From contig OX442416.1 of the NCBI GenBank assembly GCA_949361645.1, positions 2,906,146 through 2,970,145 of the forward strand: a stretch of DNA of 64,000 bases, in the 5' to 3' direction. The notes below the pieces were generated by a model, which saw only the letters and a program-made list of their open reading frames with translations, was not told the origin of the DNA and made no database searches. The translations under genes were made by a program, and so were the position numbers. This document shows positions 12,173 through 24,021 of this stretch, in pieces (the first letter of the stretch is position 1; the number at the start of each line of letters is the position of its first letter). The DNA is from Spongilla lacustris (Eukaryota; Porifera; Demospongiae; Spongillida; Spongillidae).

Positions 12173-14342
12173 GTGATGCAAATGTTTTGGGAAATCCTAA
12201 AAACGGGTGACAAATGGCTTTCAATGTTAAGATTTTTAACATTTCATGGATTGTTTCATGCCGATAGCAAGCTGCCAAAAATTTATTTAAAAATATATGG
12301 ATACCTCAGAGACCGCTCATTTTTAAAAAGTCAATTTTAATCCTTAATTTGTCCGAATTCATACGAAGACCCCGCCTCCCTCTGAAAAGCGATACTTTCC
12401 TACCGATCTCCACAGCGAGTGAGACTTAAGATCTCAACCAACACTATAGGTACTCACCTGTATTGGGTTTATACAAAAGAAATTTGGTAGCTTAACTGCA
12501 AAGTATAGAGGAGTTATAGCCTTGAACATCCAACCTGACCAGCCATTGTTTACTATGGTGCATTGTTTTGTTTACAAGTTAAAATTGAATTAAAGCAAAT
12601 GTACTCTGTTCAGAAGTAGATGCTGAATCTAAAATGTAATTGGCATGATATAATTATATACCATTCATGAGATAAAATCAAAATTGTGCATTATTGCATT
12701 TTTCCCCTCTTTCGGTGAACACCACTGTATGTCGCACAGCTGGGTGCAAATATGTGTCTACCGCGTTTCACGTATCATAAATAAACGGATGCATATAATT
12801 GATTAAATACTAGTAGCAAATTGGAGATATTAATGCTCACCTGAAACCATAGATGCAGCGGTAGGCAGGCACCCCCATCTGCCCTGCTGGGCTGGAAACT
12901 CGTGTATACATGTATATGCCTAGTTTTATTTTGTCAAAATGCCTTCACATTGGAAAGCTGAGCAAAGAATCGTGTTAAGAAATTTAATATGACGAGCGTG
13001 CCATTTTTTTTGGAAGCACATAAAAAAGGTAGGCTTGCATTGTAAATATGTTCCAATATGTCCAAAGAAGAGTTAGAATCACTTTTAGCAGCTGAGTTCT
13101 CCGCAGAGAGTGAAGAAGTGGTGCCTCCATATTCTCATTTTTCTGAGGCGAGGTTACTGGCTCAGGCACTCCACTGCCAGGACCCGCTTCAGTGCTGCTG
13201 ACCCCATTGCACAGCCAACAGCTGCAGGACCTGTAGTGGTCGTCGTGCCTGGACAGCTGGCCCCTGTTCTGTCATCACAAGCTGCAAGCCCAGTATCATT
13301 TCAATGGGTCGCCCCACCAGGACCTGCTCCAGCCCTACTGGCCCTGCCAGGACTGCTGGCCCCTGTTTTACCATTGTTTCCATGGTTTGGACATCAAGGC
13401 TGAGGCGGACGATGACAGACTATGACAGTCACAAGTATCATTGATATATTCAAAAACACTACGTCATATTGGTCTTCTGTCGCCACTGTAGGCAGGTTGC
13501 TATTCAGTGTCATATTAAGCCTACATCCTTAAGCCATCATGCCAGAGGGCAGGTCAAGCTATTCAGTGTCATAGCAAACCTATCATCTTGGTTCTCTAAG
13601 GTAGACAACCTGCCTTCTGGCAATTAGAGAACCTGCCCTTCATATTACTACATACATGTACACCTGCTTCTGTTGCTACCAATGATTGGAGGTACCAATG
13701 TTTCTGCACTTCATTGGTTATCATTTTAAAGTACATCTAGATCAATGCTTAAAAAGTATATTGCTCTGTTAGCGATCTCACACACTACTACATCATTGCA
13801 AAACAAGTCACAGAGCATTGAATTGAAGAACATAATTTTTTTGCACATACATTTACCTGTGCCTTTATGTACATGAATTTTAATGACAAGGCATGTGTAG
13901 TGATATTGTACTAACATATTTACGTGACTTGGATAATGTAGAGATCAAAACTACACTTTCTATGTAACTGCGAAGATGTCAGCATTGATTAGTATAACTG
14001 CCCATCTTTTGGACTGGTGATGGGGATGATTTTTACTATTAGAGATAGTGTAGTTTGCAAAGTGGTGAACTGTGCATTCCTTTTCAGGATGAGAGCTCAT
14101 TCACTTGATGTTTCTGATGTGTGATGAGCTTGAATGAATTATTCATATTCGAAGTTTGTATTTATGTACATGTAAATAATCAGCTACATCGTTTAGAGTT
14201 TGGCTTTCATCAAATCCTTAGTCTGCCTAGAATTAAGTACATTAACCATCTTTTGTTTGGAGCACTGCACTTATATATGATGAGGGAATTTGCCTAAAAT
14301 ATTGAGAGTAGACTGTAGTATTATTGTCATATCTTAAAACAG
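12173..14342. other. Stretch without a supported gene
   Basis: Contains a 47-codon frame from ATG 13058 (MSKEELESLLAAEFSAESEE) that ends at 13201. It has protein-like composition and a Pro/Ala-rich frame following in another phase, but no recognised family. The rest shows no motif. Confidence 0.3.
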
Positions 14343-14390
14343 CCACACCAACAAAGTTAACATCAACAGGAGCAAAAAGACCCAGACAAG
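14343..14390 (+). CDS. Candidate 48-nt phase-1 exon
   Basis: AAACAG acceptor, GTAATG donor, phase 1 on both sides; reads TPTKLTSTGAKRPRQ. Likely one of a series of small linker exons leading to the kinase-like region. Too short to identify alone. Confidence 0.3.
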
Positions 14391-14464
14391 GTAATGTGGT
14401 AGTTGCATAATTTAGCTGATACATGTGTACATGTATTACAGTGCATAATGTGTTCTTCAAACAG

Positions 14465-14509
14465 ATGCAAAATCATCCCTATCCAGTGCTTCGAAGAAAG
14501 CAAAAACAG
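14465..14509 (+). CDS. Candidate 45-nt phase-1 exon
   Basis: ACAG acceptor, GTACTG donor, phase 1 on both sides; reads DAKSSLSSASKKAKT, a Ser/Lys-rich linker. The matching phase of the neighbouring candidates is the main support. Confidence 0.3.
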
Positions 14510-14974
14510 GTACTGTAGAAATTAGTTTTGTGCTAACCAAAGTGCATAGATTAAAACAAGATTTATTAGCAAGCACTTTATACATGTATAGTTGCTATGG
14601 ATTTTTCCAGGGTACTATTGCTACGGGCATCATATTGTTGCCTATCAATCTGGTGGCTTGACTGATGTTACCATGCAGGATTTTTCATAGTCAAACTGTT
14701 TATAGATCTATCATGCAATTCACAATAAATCTTCCAGTAGTGATGTTGACGCTGCTTTTGCCATGGTATGGTAGAAGTCAGAAGTGTTGACGTCTTCCAC
14801 ACCTTAACTCTGTTTTTAAGCGTCACTGAGTGTAGCAAGAAAATTGCTTGCATTTTAAAAGAATTTACTGTAATGGACATTGTGATACATGTACATGTAG
14901 GTGGTGGCTCCAGATTGATGTTTGACATGCAGTCACAGGGAGCCTTCCTGAGGGGAAAAAAACCCGACGCAATT

Positions 14975-15345
14975 GCACGCAAAACACGGCCATAAACTCA
15001 TCAAATCGCGCAGTCTTCAAAACGCTGTATCTCCTTGATTCTGCAATATAATACAGTCGCATTTTGCATATTTACAAAGCGGTCCTGTGTCTACAGAAGT
15101 CCAAAAATGGTTTAATTTTTGATTCATCGTTCCGAAGATATTCAAATCGAAGTAAGATTTTGCGGGGTTTTGTACTTGAGCCCGCGAAATTTTGCCCCTT
15201 ACTTGGATTTGAATATCTATTTTTCGACTTCTATAGGCACAGGACTGCTTTGTAAATGTGTTAAACGTGATTCTACTGTATTGCACAATCATGAAGATAC
15301 AGCGTTTTGAAGACTGTGCGATTTGATGTGTTTGTGGCCAGTTAC
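14975..15345. mobile_element. Imperfect 370-bp palindromic (foldback) element
   Basis: Almost the whole interval folds on itself. GGCCATAAACTCATCAAATC at 14988 pairs with its complement ending near 15340, and pairing continues through the AAGCGGTCCTGTGTCTACAG region (15076) against the segment near 15230 to a centre near 15160. No coding sequence. Confidence 0.68.
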
Positions 15346-15408
15346 GCGTGATAGTGTCATTTGTTTCTCCCGGGTTTAAGTCCACTTTAGTAACCTTATG
15401 AAGTCCCA

Positions 15409-15606
15409 ATAAATTCAGATAATGAAGAAGTATATTCAAAAGTGCAACTGAACAATGTATCTGGGTAAGTTTCGTGCTTGCACTGCATACTGGCATTATA
15501 CCCCAATAACATTGCTTGTGCAGTGCAAGCACAAAACTTACCCCAGATACAGTGTACAGTTGCACTTCTGAATATACATGTACTTCTCCATTATCTCCAT
15601 TTATTG
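15409..15606. mobile_element. Second palindromic element abutting the first
   Basis: The arm 15409-15495 pairs with the complement of 15520-15606. Shared blocks include ATAATG-AGAAGTA, AAGTGCAACTG and TTGTGCTTGCACTGCA. It begins about 60 bp after the preceding palindrome ends. Confidence 0.68.
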
Positions 15607-15874
15607 AAACAAAACTTCCAGAGGGGATTCGCATTGTTCTAAAAATAAATTCAATGGATTCACATCCATCATAAGGCTTTCAAGTTGACTTAAAGGCTCC
15701 CAATGACTACACGTCGAACATCCGATCTGGAGCCACCTTAACCTACTATTGTACTTACTTCAATGCTGCAGCCTAAAGTGAAAGTTCTGTCTGGCATTCT
15801 ACAGAAACAAACATTCTACTTTCTATTCTACTATGGTAAAAGCTAATACTTTGAATGATATATACGTTACGTGC

Positions 15875-16072
15875 AAAGCATGAGTTTGTGCAATCCAGGT
15901 ATTGTACTGTGCAAACCCTGGATCCATGGTTTATGGTATAATCCTGGGATTGCTCATGCGCAAAGCATGGATCAGACAATCCTGGGATTGCTCTTGTGCA
16001 AAGCATGGATCACGACAATTCTGGGATTGCTTGTGCACAAATCATGGATCAGGACAATCCTGGGATTGCTCA
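15875..16072. repeat. Tandem repeat, unit about 38 bp, about 5 copies
   Basis: Units of the form GCAAAGCATGGATCAGACAA followed by TCCTGGGATTGCTCTTGT. The outer copies are more diverged. Confidence 0.8.
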
Positions 16073-16494
16073 TAGCGATGGGTAACAAATGATTTACCCT
16101 GGTAAGTACATACATACACATTACTTGATATCAGATAACATGCATTTGCAGTACAAATAAATGGTAAAATTACAATTGTTCTCTGCTGATAAGGCTCCGA
16201 GTACAGTAACCTGTGCCATGGTTCAGAACCTCTTAATAATCATCATCTCTTGATCAGCAGCCCTTTGTGCCTCCCATTGTACTGTTGCTTGCAAGCCTCC
16301 AATAATATGCTACCAAATATGAAAAACATTTCCCCTGAGATATCATTTTTTCCAGTTATTTGCTGAAATATACATGTATGGAGACAAATTATTACATAAA
16401 GATTTTAATGTATACATTACATACTTCCATTGAATTTCATGTACATGCATCTTCTCCATATTCGCTTTACATGTACCTATTTCCTCAAGTCCTT

Positions 16495-16613
16495 CACTGT
16501 AAAAACAGATGGGTGAATTTCACTCAAAACGGTTCAAAATAGCTCTCGATTTCTCAAATCGAATGCTATTTTGAACCGTTTTGAGTGAAATTCACCCATC
16601 TGTTTTTACAGTG
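16495..16613. mobile_element. 119-bp near-perfect palindromic MITE with CACTG ends, copy 1
   Basis: It starts CACTGTAAAAACAGATGGGT and ends with the exact complement ACAGTG. The arms pair across the whole length with a tiny centre (CGATTTCTCAAATCG). A second copy of the same length lies at 55332-55450. CACTG/CAGTG ends resemble CACTA (EnSpm) superfamily termini. TT flanks both sides here, a possible short target duplication. Confidence 0.8.
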
Positions 16614-17839
16614 TTGACCATTAAGAATGGTCAAGACAACAGGCCAGTTCTTTACTAAATCAGCCCTTCTAATTCTTGCCACCCATTGTAATATTTAGAT
16701 GTGCAACTTTTTGGTGCAAGGTTCCAGGCTACCTCCTTACCCCTCTCCTCTGATTGGCTCTGAAGAGCAGATTCATGCATATGGTCCATATCTATCCAAT
16801 CATCAGGGTGATTAACCTTGTAGATAAAATCGCAATTTGAACACACACTTGAGGCTACTATAGAAGTTACATGTAGTACTCTTCTCATAAATCCTGATGC
16901 TATATGATGGATTTTAGTGGCACTTGATTTTACTGTAGTTTTTTTATGAGAACTGAAAAGGGGACACATGCAGGCTCACAAACTGAATTTCTGCACCACG
17001 GAAGACACTCAAAGGATGCTGAAATTAATACACACATACATACAATGTATATATTTATGAAACAATTTCTTTTTTAAGAGTGTATTTTGGATCACCATGA
17101 ATTTGCCACAGTCTGCATAAACGTAGGCCTAGTGCTTTGCGTCACTTTAGCTGGTACCGTGGCAGTGAGAGGGGAAACATGCAAATACGTTGCCTCTAGC
17201 ACTTAACCTCTAGCGCACAGGTAAAGTTAATTTGATAGAATTAGTAAACAGAAAATACGTATTTTCTTTAATGCATGGGTAGTGAGGGCTCAGCACATCG
17301 CCACTACACATGTATGAACACACGAGTACGCTATGAAATGAGACGCTCATCCCAAAGCTCACAAGATTGAGTAGATCAGCATTGCGTAAAGCAAAAGGGT
17401 GAAATGAGATTTCTTTGCCGTGCTTCTACAGTTGTACAGTACTGGAGCATTCACTAACGGCATACATTATAGTTTTATAATGTACATGTAAGCCGTTTTA
17501 ATAATAGGATCCAAGTGACACGATGTCACATGACTAACTTCGTATTCAAAAGTTAAATGAAGCATGTAAAAATTAAAATAAAAAACTGTAACCTGCACTA
17601 GTGATTATCTTTGCCAGATATGAAGGTAATTGTTATACCAGTTCAGCCTTCCTTTAAAGCAAACAGTCCAGCCACTTGAATAAAACACTATACTGATCAT
17701 AGCAACAAATAGCTAAACTATCCGATTCTCTGTATTCCTGTTAATCACCAGCCACATTTTGGTGCCTATACATGCAATTAGAGTAGACTGTATAAATTTG
17801 AGTGTGCTAATTTACTATCACCTGTCCAAAACATTTCAG
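16614..17839. other. Stretch without a supported gene
   Basis: No coding or repeat structure that I can support, apart from scattered TACATGTA motifs. Confidence 0.4.
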
Positions 17840-19322
17840 ATACGGCTTCCATATCGAGTAGTGCACCTTCATCTAGTACTGTTCATCATAAGCACCCATG
17901 CTGGGAAAATTGTATCATCAAGACACAAGATTTTGAGTGTACACCTCCTACAAAGCGTTACAAGCTCTCTGAAATCTTTGCGGGTTATGGTTTGGGTAAA
18001 GGTACATGTGCTGAACTCTTGTGTAAATGGTTAATTTCAATTCTGAATGAAAGGGATGACAAAGATGAAATTTTACCTCCCTTCCAACGAGCAACAAAAT
18101 ATTCAGCAGAACGTGGATGTAGTGACCAAAGAAAGTATTACTACTGTACTGATCATACTTATGTTTCCGTAATTGAGGAACTAACGTTGTAGGTGCAATT
18201 GTGCGTGAGATCAATTCTTTACCTATGGAAGACACAATTGCAAAATTGTTTGCTAACTTGATCGACTGGTTACGGTATATTCGTCATTTCGACCCTTCCA
18301 TTACATCATGGGTTGGTTTTACATTTCCAAAGTATAAGGTGAAGAGCAATAACAATTTTGCTTGTGAAGTAAAAGTCGTTTGGAAAGAGTGCAGGTTCGT
18401 TTGCAATGTTACCTGTTTAAAGATGGAAGATATCAAAACAGAAGTGCAAAAGATATTTACGACACAAATTAAGGTTGTGAAGCACTTGCAAATAAACTTG
18501 CCTGCTACTAGACGTTTCTTAGTTCATTTATCTTAGAATGACCTTGAATTCATTTGTGGAAAACTTCTTGATACTTCCTTGGTGCAGGTTGACTCAAAGT
18601 CTTCAATTTTGTTGAAGAATGAAAAGAATTACTTCAAATTTCCTGGTAACTTGTCACATCAGTCTGCATTGAAAGATTTGGTTTTCGTATACAACGACAT
18701 GAGTCCAATGCAACAAGTCCAGTGTACCAAACATCTTGCCTTACCTATCAAAATGTTACGTGACAAGCCTAGTGATAATGTATTCTTCCCACTTCCCTTT
18801 ATTGTATTTCCAGCTATGAAGTATCAGTTAACTAAAGATATTGCAAAGCAATGCCTTCCGGATCTTGGTGATGGAATTATAAAAGGATTGAAGGCACTTC
18901 ATAGTCTTTATCTGGCTCACCTTGATGTCAGACTACCCAATGTCTGTGTAGGGGAAGATTTTGAAGTTGATATTGATCGACTTTGATCGTTCAAGCAGTT
19001 CTAGTGATGTTGCTAAGTATGGTAGGAAGTTCATGTACACATATGAAACAGAAGAAAGAGAAGTGCAGAATTTGGATTGGAAGCAGTTTGGCCTACTACT
19101 GTTTACCCTGTCCTCCTATATAATGGTGATAAGCATCAGAGTGAGCTGACCAAAGATGATATTCCACTGCAGTGTCCTTTTCTGGATAAGTTGATATTTC
19201 ATCATAAATATGACAGCAGCCTCATGGATGTATGGAATCAATCATTGCAGAGCAATCAGAAACTGCAGCAGCTAAGAGTAGTTCTTCACTCACAGTGCTC
19301 ACTTCACATGAGCTCAAGTTGA
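17840..19322 (+). pseudogene. Crinkler-like atypical protein kinase, decayed
   Basis: An acceptor at 17838-17839 opens a frame reading DTASISSSAPSSS, then a conserved-looking region (GKGTCAELLCKWLISILNE). The frame breaks near 18185, continues in another frame, meets an in-frame TAG at 18534-18536, reopens in the same frame, then shifts near 18965 and near 19123. The kinase core is clear: a hinge-like segment FIVFPAMKYQL, the catalytic loop LHSLYLAHLDVRLPNVCV (HxDxRxxN) and, after the third break, the metal-binding equivalent LILIDFDRSSSS. HxDxR-N followed by IDFDR is typical of Crinkler/CRN-type kinase-like proteins, which occur in sponges and corals as well as oomycetes and fungi. One nonsense codon plus at least three frameshifts suggest a pseudogene. 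Assembly indels could explain the shifts but not easily the stop. Confidence 0.65.
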
Positions 19323-19887
19323 CCTTGTTGATTTTACAACCTTGGAAAGCTCAACTTATGTGTTCTGGTCTGCTGCAAGAGGAAGGATCATTAATCGTAA
19401 CAGCTTAAAAAATTCATGCATATGAATGCCTTGCACAATATATGCTACAACATTATATCTGACCTTTCATTGATGATTTGATGTACTACATGTAACATAC
19501 ATGTATCTGTATCATTTTTAAATGAACCTTTCTTTTCATATCATTACATTTTTTTTAGCATTACAAACAGTTCATAGAATAATAAATACATACAAGAATA
19601 AGAACCAAACCTTTCTTTAGTTACTGTAAAGTACCTCGTCCCTCCGCCCCCAAAGTGAGAGATTGAAAAAAAAATGGGTACTTTTTAGAGTGACCGTATC
19701 TCAGTAACGATTTACGATAGCACCGGCTTACCTTTTTCAAACTGTTGCTGGGCTACCATGAATTTCTTTCCAGGAACAAAAGAGAGCCTTAGAGCGGAGT
19801 CCATCAATTATGCAACAACAAACATGATATGGAACTACTTGTACAATTTAGCACTGTGTAAATAAACGGGTTTATATAGGCAAGCTG
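19323..19887. other. Stretch without a supported gene
   Basis: AT-rich. A weak resemblance between 19630-19780 and 20230-20330 (CCTCCGCCCCCA-like block, then AAAAAA, then a CGTATCT segment) hints at a diverged copy of the element there. Confidence 0.3.
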
Positions 19888-20063
19888 CACCATTGCGTAA
19901 GCATCAGGTTTGCTTCGATGTAAACATAAGTAAATGTGTGTAAACCCATGTGTGCGCGTAAACATGCATGCCTTAAACATGAGCTCGAGGTTAAGCTCAT
20001 GCAGGTTTACACACATTTACTTATGTTTACATCGAAGCAAACCTGATGCTTACGCAATGGTGT
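19888..20063. mobile_element. Inverted repeat, about 60-bp arms
   Basis: CACCATTGCGTAAGCATCAG through TGTGTGTAAACC (19888-19950) is repeated in reverse complement at 20003-20063, with a spacer of about 52 bp. Possible foldback element. Confidence 0.75.
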
Positions 20064-20155
20064 GCCAAACAAGAAAAGAACATTTTTAAAAATCGCAGCT
20101 CGAGCAGTATGTTACATTGCAAATCCCGTGTCTCACAAATTAAAGTCAAGCGTGA

Positions 20156-20475
20156 CGAAGCCATGAAACTCTTAGCACATACCGTAGAGTACCGCGATAT
20201 TCCCCCCCCCCCCCCCCCCCCCCCCTCCGCCCCCACCTAAAAAAAACGGTCCGTGTTTAAACGAGCGTATCTTCGTACTCGTTAACGCTTCCGCGTACCT
20301 ATTTCTAAATTCCAGGAAAGAACTGGTACTCCAACAGGATTTTAAAGAATAGCAAGCAGCTGCGTTCATGATTATGTCGATACGCTCGTTTAAACACGGG
20401 CCATTTTTTTTTTGGTGGGGGCGGAGGGGGGGGGGATATCTCGCGGTACTCTACGGGTACATGGTATGAAACTTT
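20156..20475. mobile_element. Inverted-repeat element with C-tract and G-tract in opposing arms
   Basis: The left arm (20156-20270) carries TAGAGTACCGCGATATT, a 24-nt C run, CCGCCCCCACC and CCGTGTTTAAACGAGCGTAT. The right arm (20375-20475) carries the complement, including a shorter G run. The spacer is about 100 bp. No coding sequence. Confidence 0.72.
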
Positions 20476-20837
20476 GCTCGCATCAGTTCTTGCTGTCTGT
20501 CTAAACTTCAGAGAATTTGTTGCATGCATCTCAAGAGGAGTTTCAAGATAGCCACACATTTGGCCCACATATGAAGTGTGTACATGTAATATAAAGTCAC
20601 TACTTCTCAGATGCTTAATAACTAATAAACATACTGCTAGTTGCATGTACATGTATAGTATACTGCATGTTGTTATTTACTGTTGCCCCTTACGTACAAT
20701 GTGTATACTTTAATAGTTGAATTCTGAACAAGAAGTGAGCTTGGTTTGTACATGTACAAATAAGGTAGTCATATACTGCATGCACATTGGTACATCAAGG
20801 GGCGTGGGCTGGCCTGACAGCCCAGCTGGCGTTTGGC

Positions 20838-21065
20838 AGCCCTGGGCATGGACACTTATTAAGGCAGACACTACTGTTACAGATATAGCAATGCAAAAAT
20901 CAGACTCATAGGAAAATTTGCCAGAAAAAATACGTAATAGAAATCCAAATAGTGCCCACCTTAGTTTGATCAGTGTAGTAAGTGCACCCCTTTTAGAACA
21001 TGAGTAAGACAAGCCATCCAATCAGATTCATAAGGAAGATATAATCTATTGGAACAAAGAAGCAA
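20838..21065 (-). pseudogene. Inverted degenerate copy of V-ATPase a-subunit exon 17 and flanking intron
   Basis: Read on the minus strand, 21045-20960 matches exon 17 of the V-ATPase gene (43221-43304), including the intact acceptor TTCCAATAG and donor side CTAAGGTGGGCACTATTTGG. Similarity continues into the downstream intron (GGCAAATTTTCCTATGA, then TAAGTGTCC and AGGGCT). The copy has an extra base near its start and a TAC to TAA change, so it cannot code. Because intron sequence is included, it arose from genomic DNA, not from mRNA. Confidence 0.85.
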
Positions 21066-21085
21066 CATAATGGAAACATGTACAT

Positions 21086-21108
21086 GGGGGGGGGGGGGGG
21101 GGGGGGGG
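21086..21108. repeat. Oligo(dG) tract, 23 nt
   Basis: Uninterrupted G run following ACATGTACAT. Confidence 0.9.
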
Positions 21109-23259
21109 ACATGGAGAAATGCATGGGGCACACAGCTAGAAGAAGCTACTGAAGCTTTATATCTGGTCTCAATATTGCCTCAGCACCCACAAAAAAGTAA
21201 ACACATTCGCATGAATATTACCATAAGTGAAAACATTTACAATGAGAATTCTATGACATGAGAGGCTGGTTGCGTTGCTATATTTTTTAACAATGATCAT
21301 AGATATAAAATTCCTTATCACAAGTATTAATGTGCACAAGTCACAGCTTATGGGAACTTTTATCATCAACCATTTGTTTTGAATCAACAACACTACCACC
21401 AACAGCTGTGTTATGCATTGCTCACAATAATGCTTAGGTAACAGCATTCCTATATCCTTTTACTACTATAGCAGTGCATAGTAGTGAACTCTGTAGTCAC
21501 CGTGCCAACTAATGTACTAGTAGCAGAGGCCTATTTCACTGGTTTCCTCTATTAATAATCACTGTGGCAAGTAACATTCTTTTTTCCAAGGTATACACAA
21601 TATTACTAGAAATTACAAGGGATTACAAAGGATTCGACAGATTAATTGGCAGTCCCCAGGAAGGTTTACCACTTTTTAAAAGTCACATTTTGGGGCAAGT
21701 ATACATCAGTGTGTCGTGATGGCTGGCACCAATCAGCCATATAACAATGGTCTATTATACAGACCGGCTGAGACAGACTCTGGTGCTTAGGCAGTGTGAT
21801 ATGAGATATTATAGGGATATGTATGGACTGAGAGGTTATTGTGTATTTAGGGACACTATTGAGGAAAAGAGATAGAGACAGAGAGGGGGATTGAGTTGTT
21901 TTTATTTGCAGTGACTCACACTTTGGTGTCATAACTTGGAGAAAAGGTTGTTGATAATGCAGGTCACTTGTTTAGGAAGGATGCACCAGATATAGGAGGT
22001 CCAACATTGGCAGGAATTGTTTCGGCTAGCCAGAGAACAGGAAGCACAAGAATAGATGCAGACTAGCATGGATAAGCTCAGGCACTTGTGCAATTTCTCC
22101 CCCCCCCCCCCCCCCCTCCACTTAAATTATTGTGTTAACAGTGAATTGTTGCAGAATAATTACGTTTTATACTTATAATGATAGCCACTTGTGCATCAAA
22201 TGTCAATATCTGCCATTTTAAACATTCTGCGCTCTATGGGATGCAAGTTCTTTTCCTGCAGTTCCTGTGGTGGTTTTTCCTGCTCTCATCTGCTTCGAAA
22301 ACAGCGACCTTTCCAAGGAGACAGAGACAAAGCAAAGTGCAATGGCATGGAGCCAAACGAATGGACTCATGCAGTGGGTTGATTGAAATTAGAGGAAGGA
22401 ATGGTGGGAAGAATAAAAAGGGTCTTACTCTAGATGCACTGTAAGAAATTGTAGAAAAGAGATTAGTGTTAGTAAAGATATCTTCTTAAAGGTTCCCACT
22501 CATCCATACCTACAGCAATGTTGTTCAGTCCGTTCAATTTTGGAGTAGGGACAACCTGAAGACAATTAGGCAAGCTTCAGTTACTGCTAGACAAAGGAGA
22601 AAGACACACCATTGTGGACTGGAAGAGCCTTTGCCTTGACATCTGCTTGAAATACTTGGCTGTTACCAGTACAGGAACACAGAATGTGATAACCCACAAG
22701 TCACAAACTGATTGGAAGGAGACTACCATTAGTACAATTGCCAGAGCAGCATACATAATTGGCAGGAAGATGTGATGGTTGTCAAGGCCCGAGGCACAGC
22801 TAGGCAGCACATACAGAAGGAGCTTAATAGGAAGGAGAAAGAAGCCATGTCCGGAAACCCTGCCAGGACAAACCCACAGGGCAGTGAACAGACTGATGGG
22901 GGAAGTATTATAGTGAAACCCTTGGCCACTTGCATGGTGACATTGCTACCCTCCCGGCAAAACCAAGACAAGATTTTGGCTGAAGTCAGCAGAGCAGCAT
23001 CCTCCTACACTGAGTGGCTGGACATGTCAAGGGGAGTAATTCAAGACTTTGCCGGTCGGTGGAGTTTAGAACTCCAGCCCTATCACTTAATAAAAGGGCT
23101 GGATCTCAAAACCAGAATGCAAATGCACTATCATGTACATGTACAACAGCAAACAGTTTTTCTGTGGGAGGGGAGGTATAAGAGTGTGATGGCTGGAGTC
23201 AGCCCACCACCGAACAGTACAGTACAGACCAAGACAGAGTGCTGCTGCACTGTAGAGTG
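21109..23259 (+). other. Stretch with possible retroelement remnants
   Basis: Broken open frames at 22178-22444 and 22772-23305 have no recognised domain. A segment near 21780-21900 (frame CDMRYYRDMYGLRGYCVFRD) resembles the frame running into the repeat at 23260, suggesting related 3' ends of a retroelement. Includes an 18-nt C run at 22099-22116. Confidence 0.25.
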
Positions 23260-24021
23260 CAGTGCAATAAGAGATTTTAGGCTTTCATGTATACAGAGAG
23301 ATTAAGGAGATTTAGATGGAGACGGGGACTGAGTTGTTTTCGATTTTATAGTGACCTCTGAGCTCTGGTTCCATCATAACAAGATTTTAAGCTTGTGGGC
23401 TTTGATGTTGGCGAGTTCCTGCATGTACCAACTAACAAGCTAACAATGCCCCACCCACCCCCTCCCAATCTACATGTGCTTGCCCATGCATATATTCCCT
23501 TGTGCCAATTTTTAATGGGCATGCATACACAAAGGGAACAATAAAGGTGAAAAGGTCCGTGAGCAAGTGCAGGTGTGTGTGTGTAGTATGGGCTTTGTTT
23601 TACTCCACATTGAAGCCAAACTAAAGATGTCCTGGCTGGCTTATTAAATATTCTGGGTAGGAGTCTGTCTAGTTGCACCAATTTGACCTCCAGTTGTCAA
23701 TCACAGCATAGCTACTTGCTGCTCAAACTGCCAAGGAGAAGGATATAAATGATACCTGTCCAGGATCTTCCTTTGCATGAACTTTATATCAGGCACAGGG
23801 CTCTGATGTAATGAATTATGAACTTTTAAGGTACCTCAATTTGCCTCTGCTATGGTTAGTGTTTTTTTATTGAGCACATTTACATACATGGTGTATCCAC
23901 ATCTAAAAATAATAATTTTTATTATTGTAGTGTGAGTGTGTTAAAGAATTGACATGCCCATGGATGACTGACTGTGTTTGGGCGACAGCAATGATCATTA
24001 ATAACCTGGCCCTCATGCTTT
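23260..24021. repeat. Dispersed 0.8-kb repeat, copy 1
   Basis: Begins CAGTGCAATAAGAGATTTTA, ends ATAACCTGGCCCTC-TGCTT, and matches 27736-28561 throughout in the same orientation with small indels. It lies at the end of a broken frame, consistent with a retroelement 3' region. Confidence 0.85.

Noticed and set aside
15017..15634. 205-codon minus-strand frame
   Set aside because: Runs straight through two palindromic elements. Composition follows the palindromes, with no known motif.
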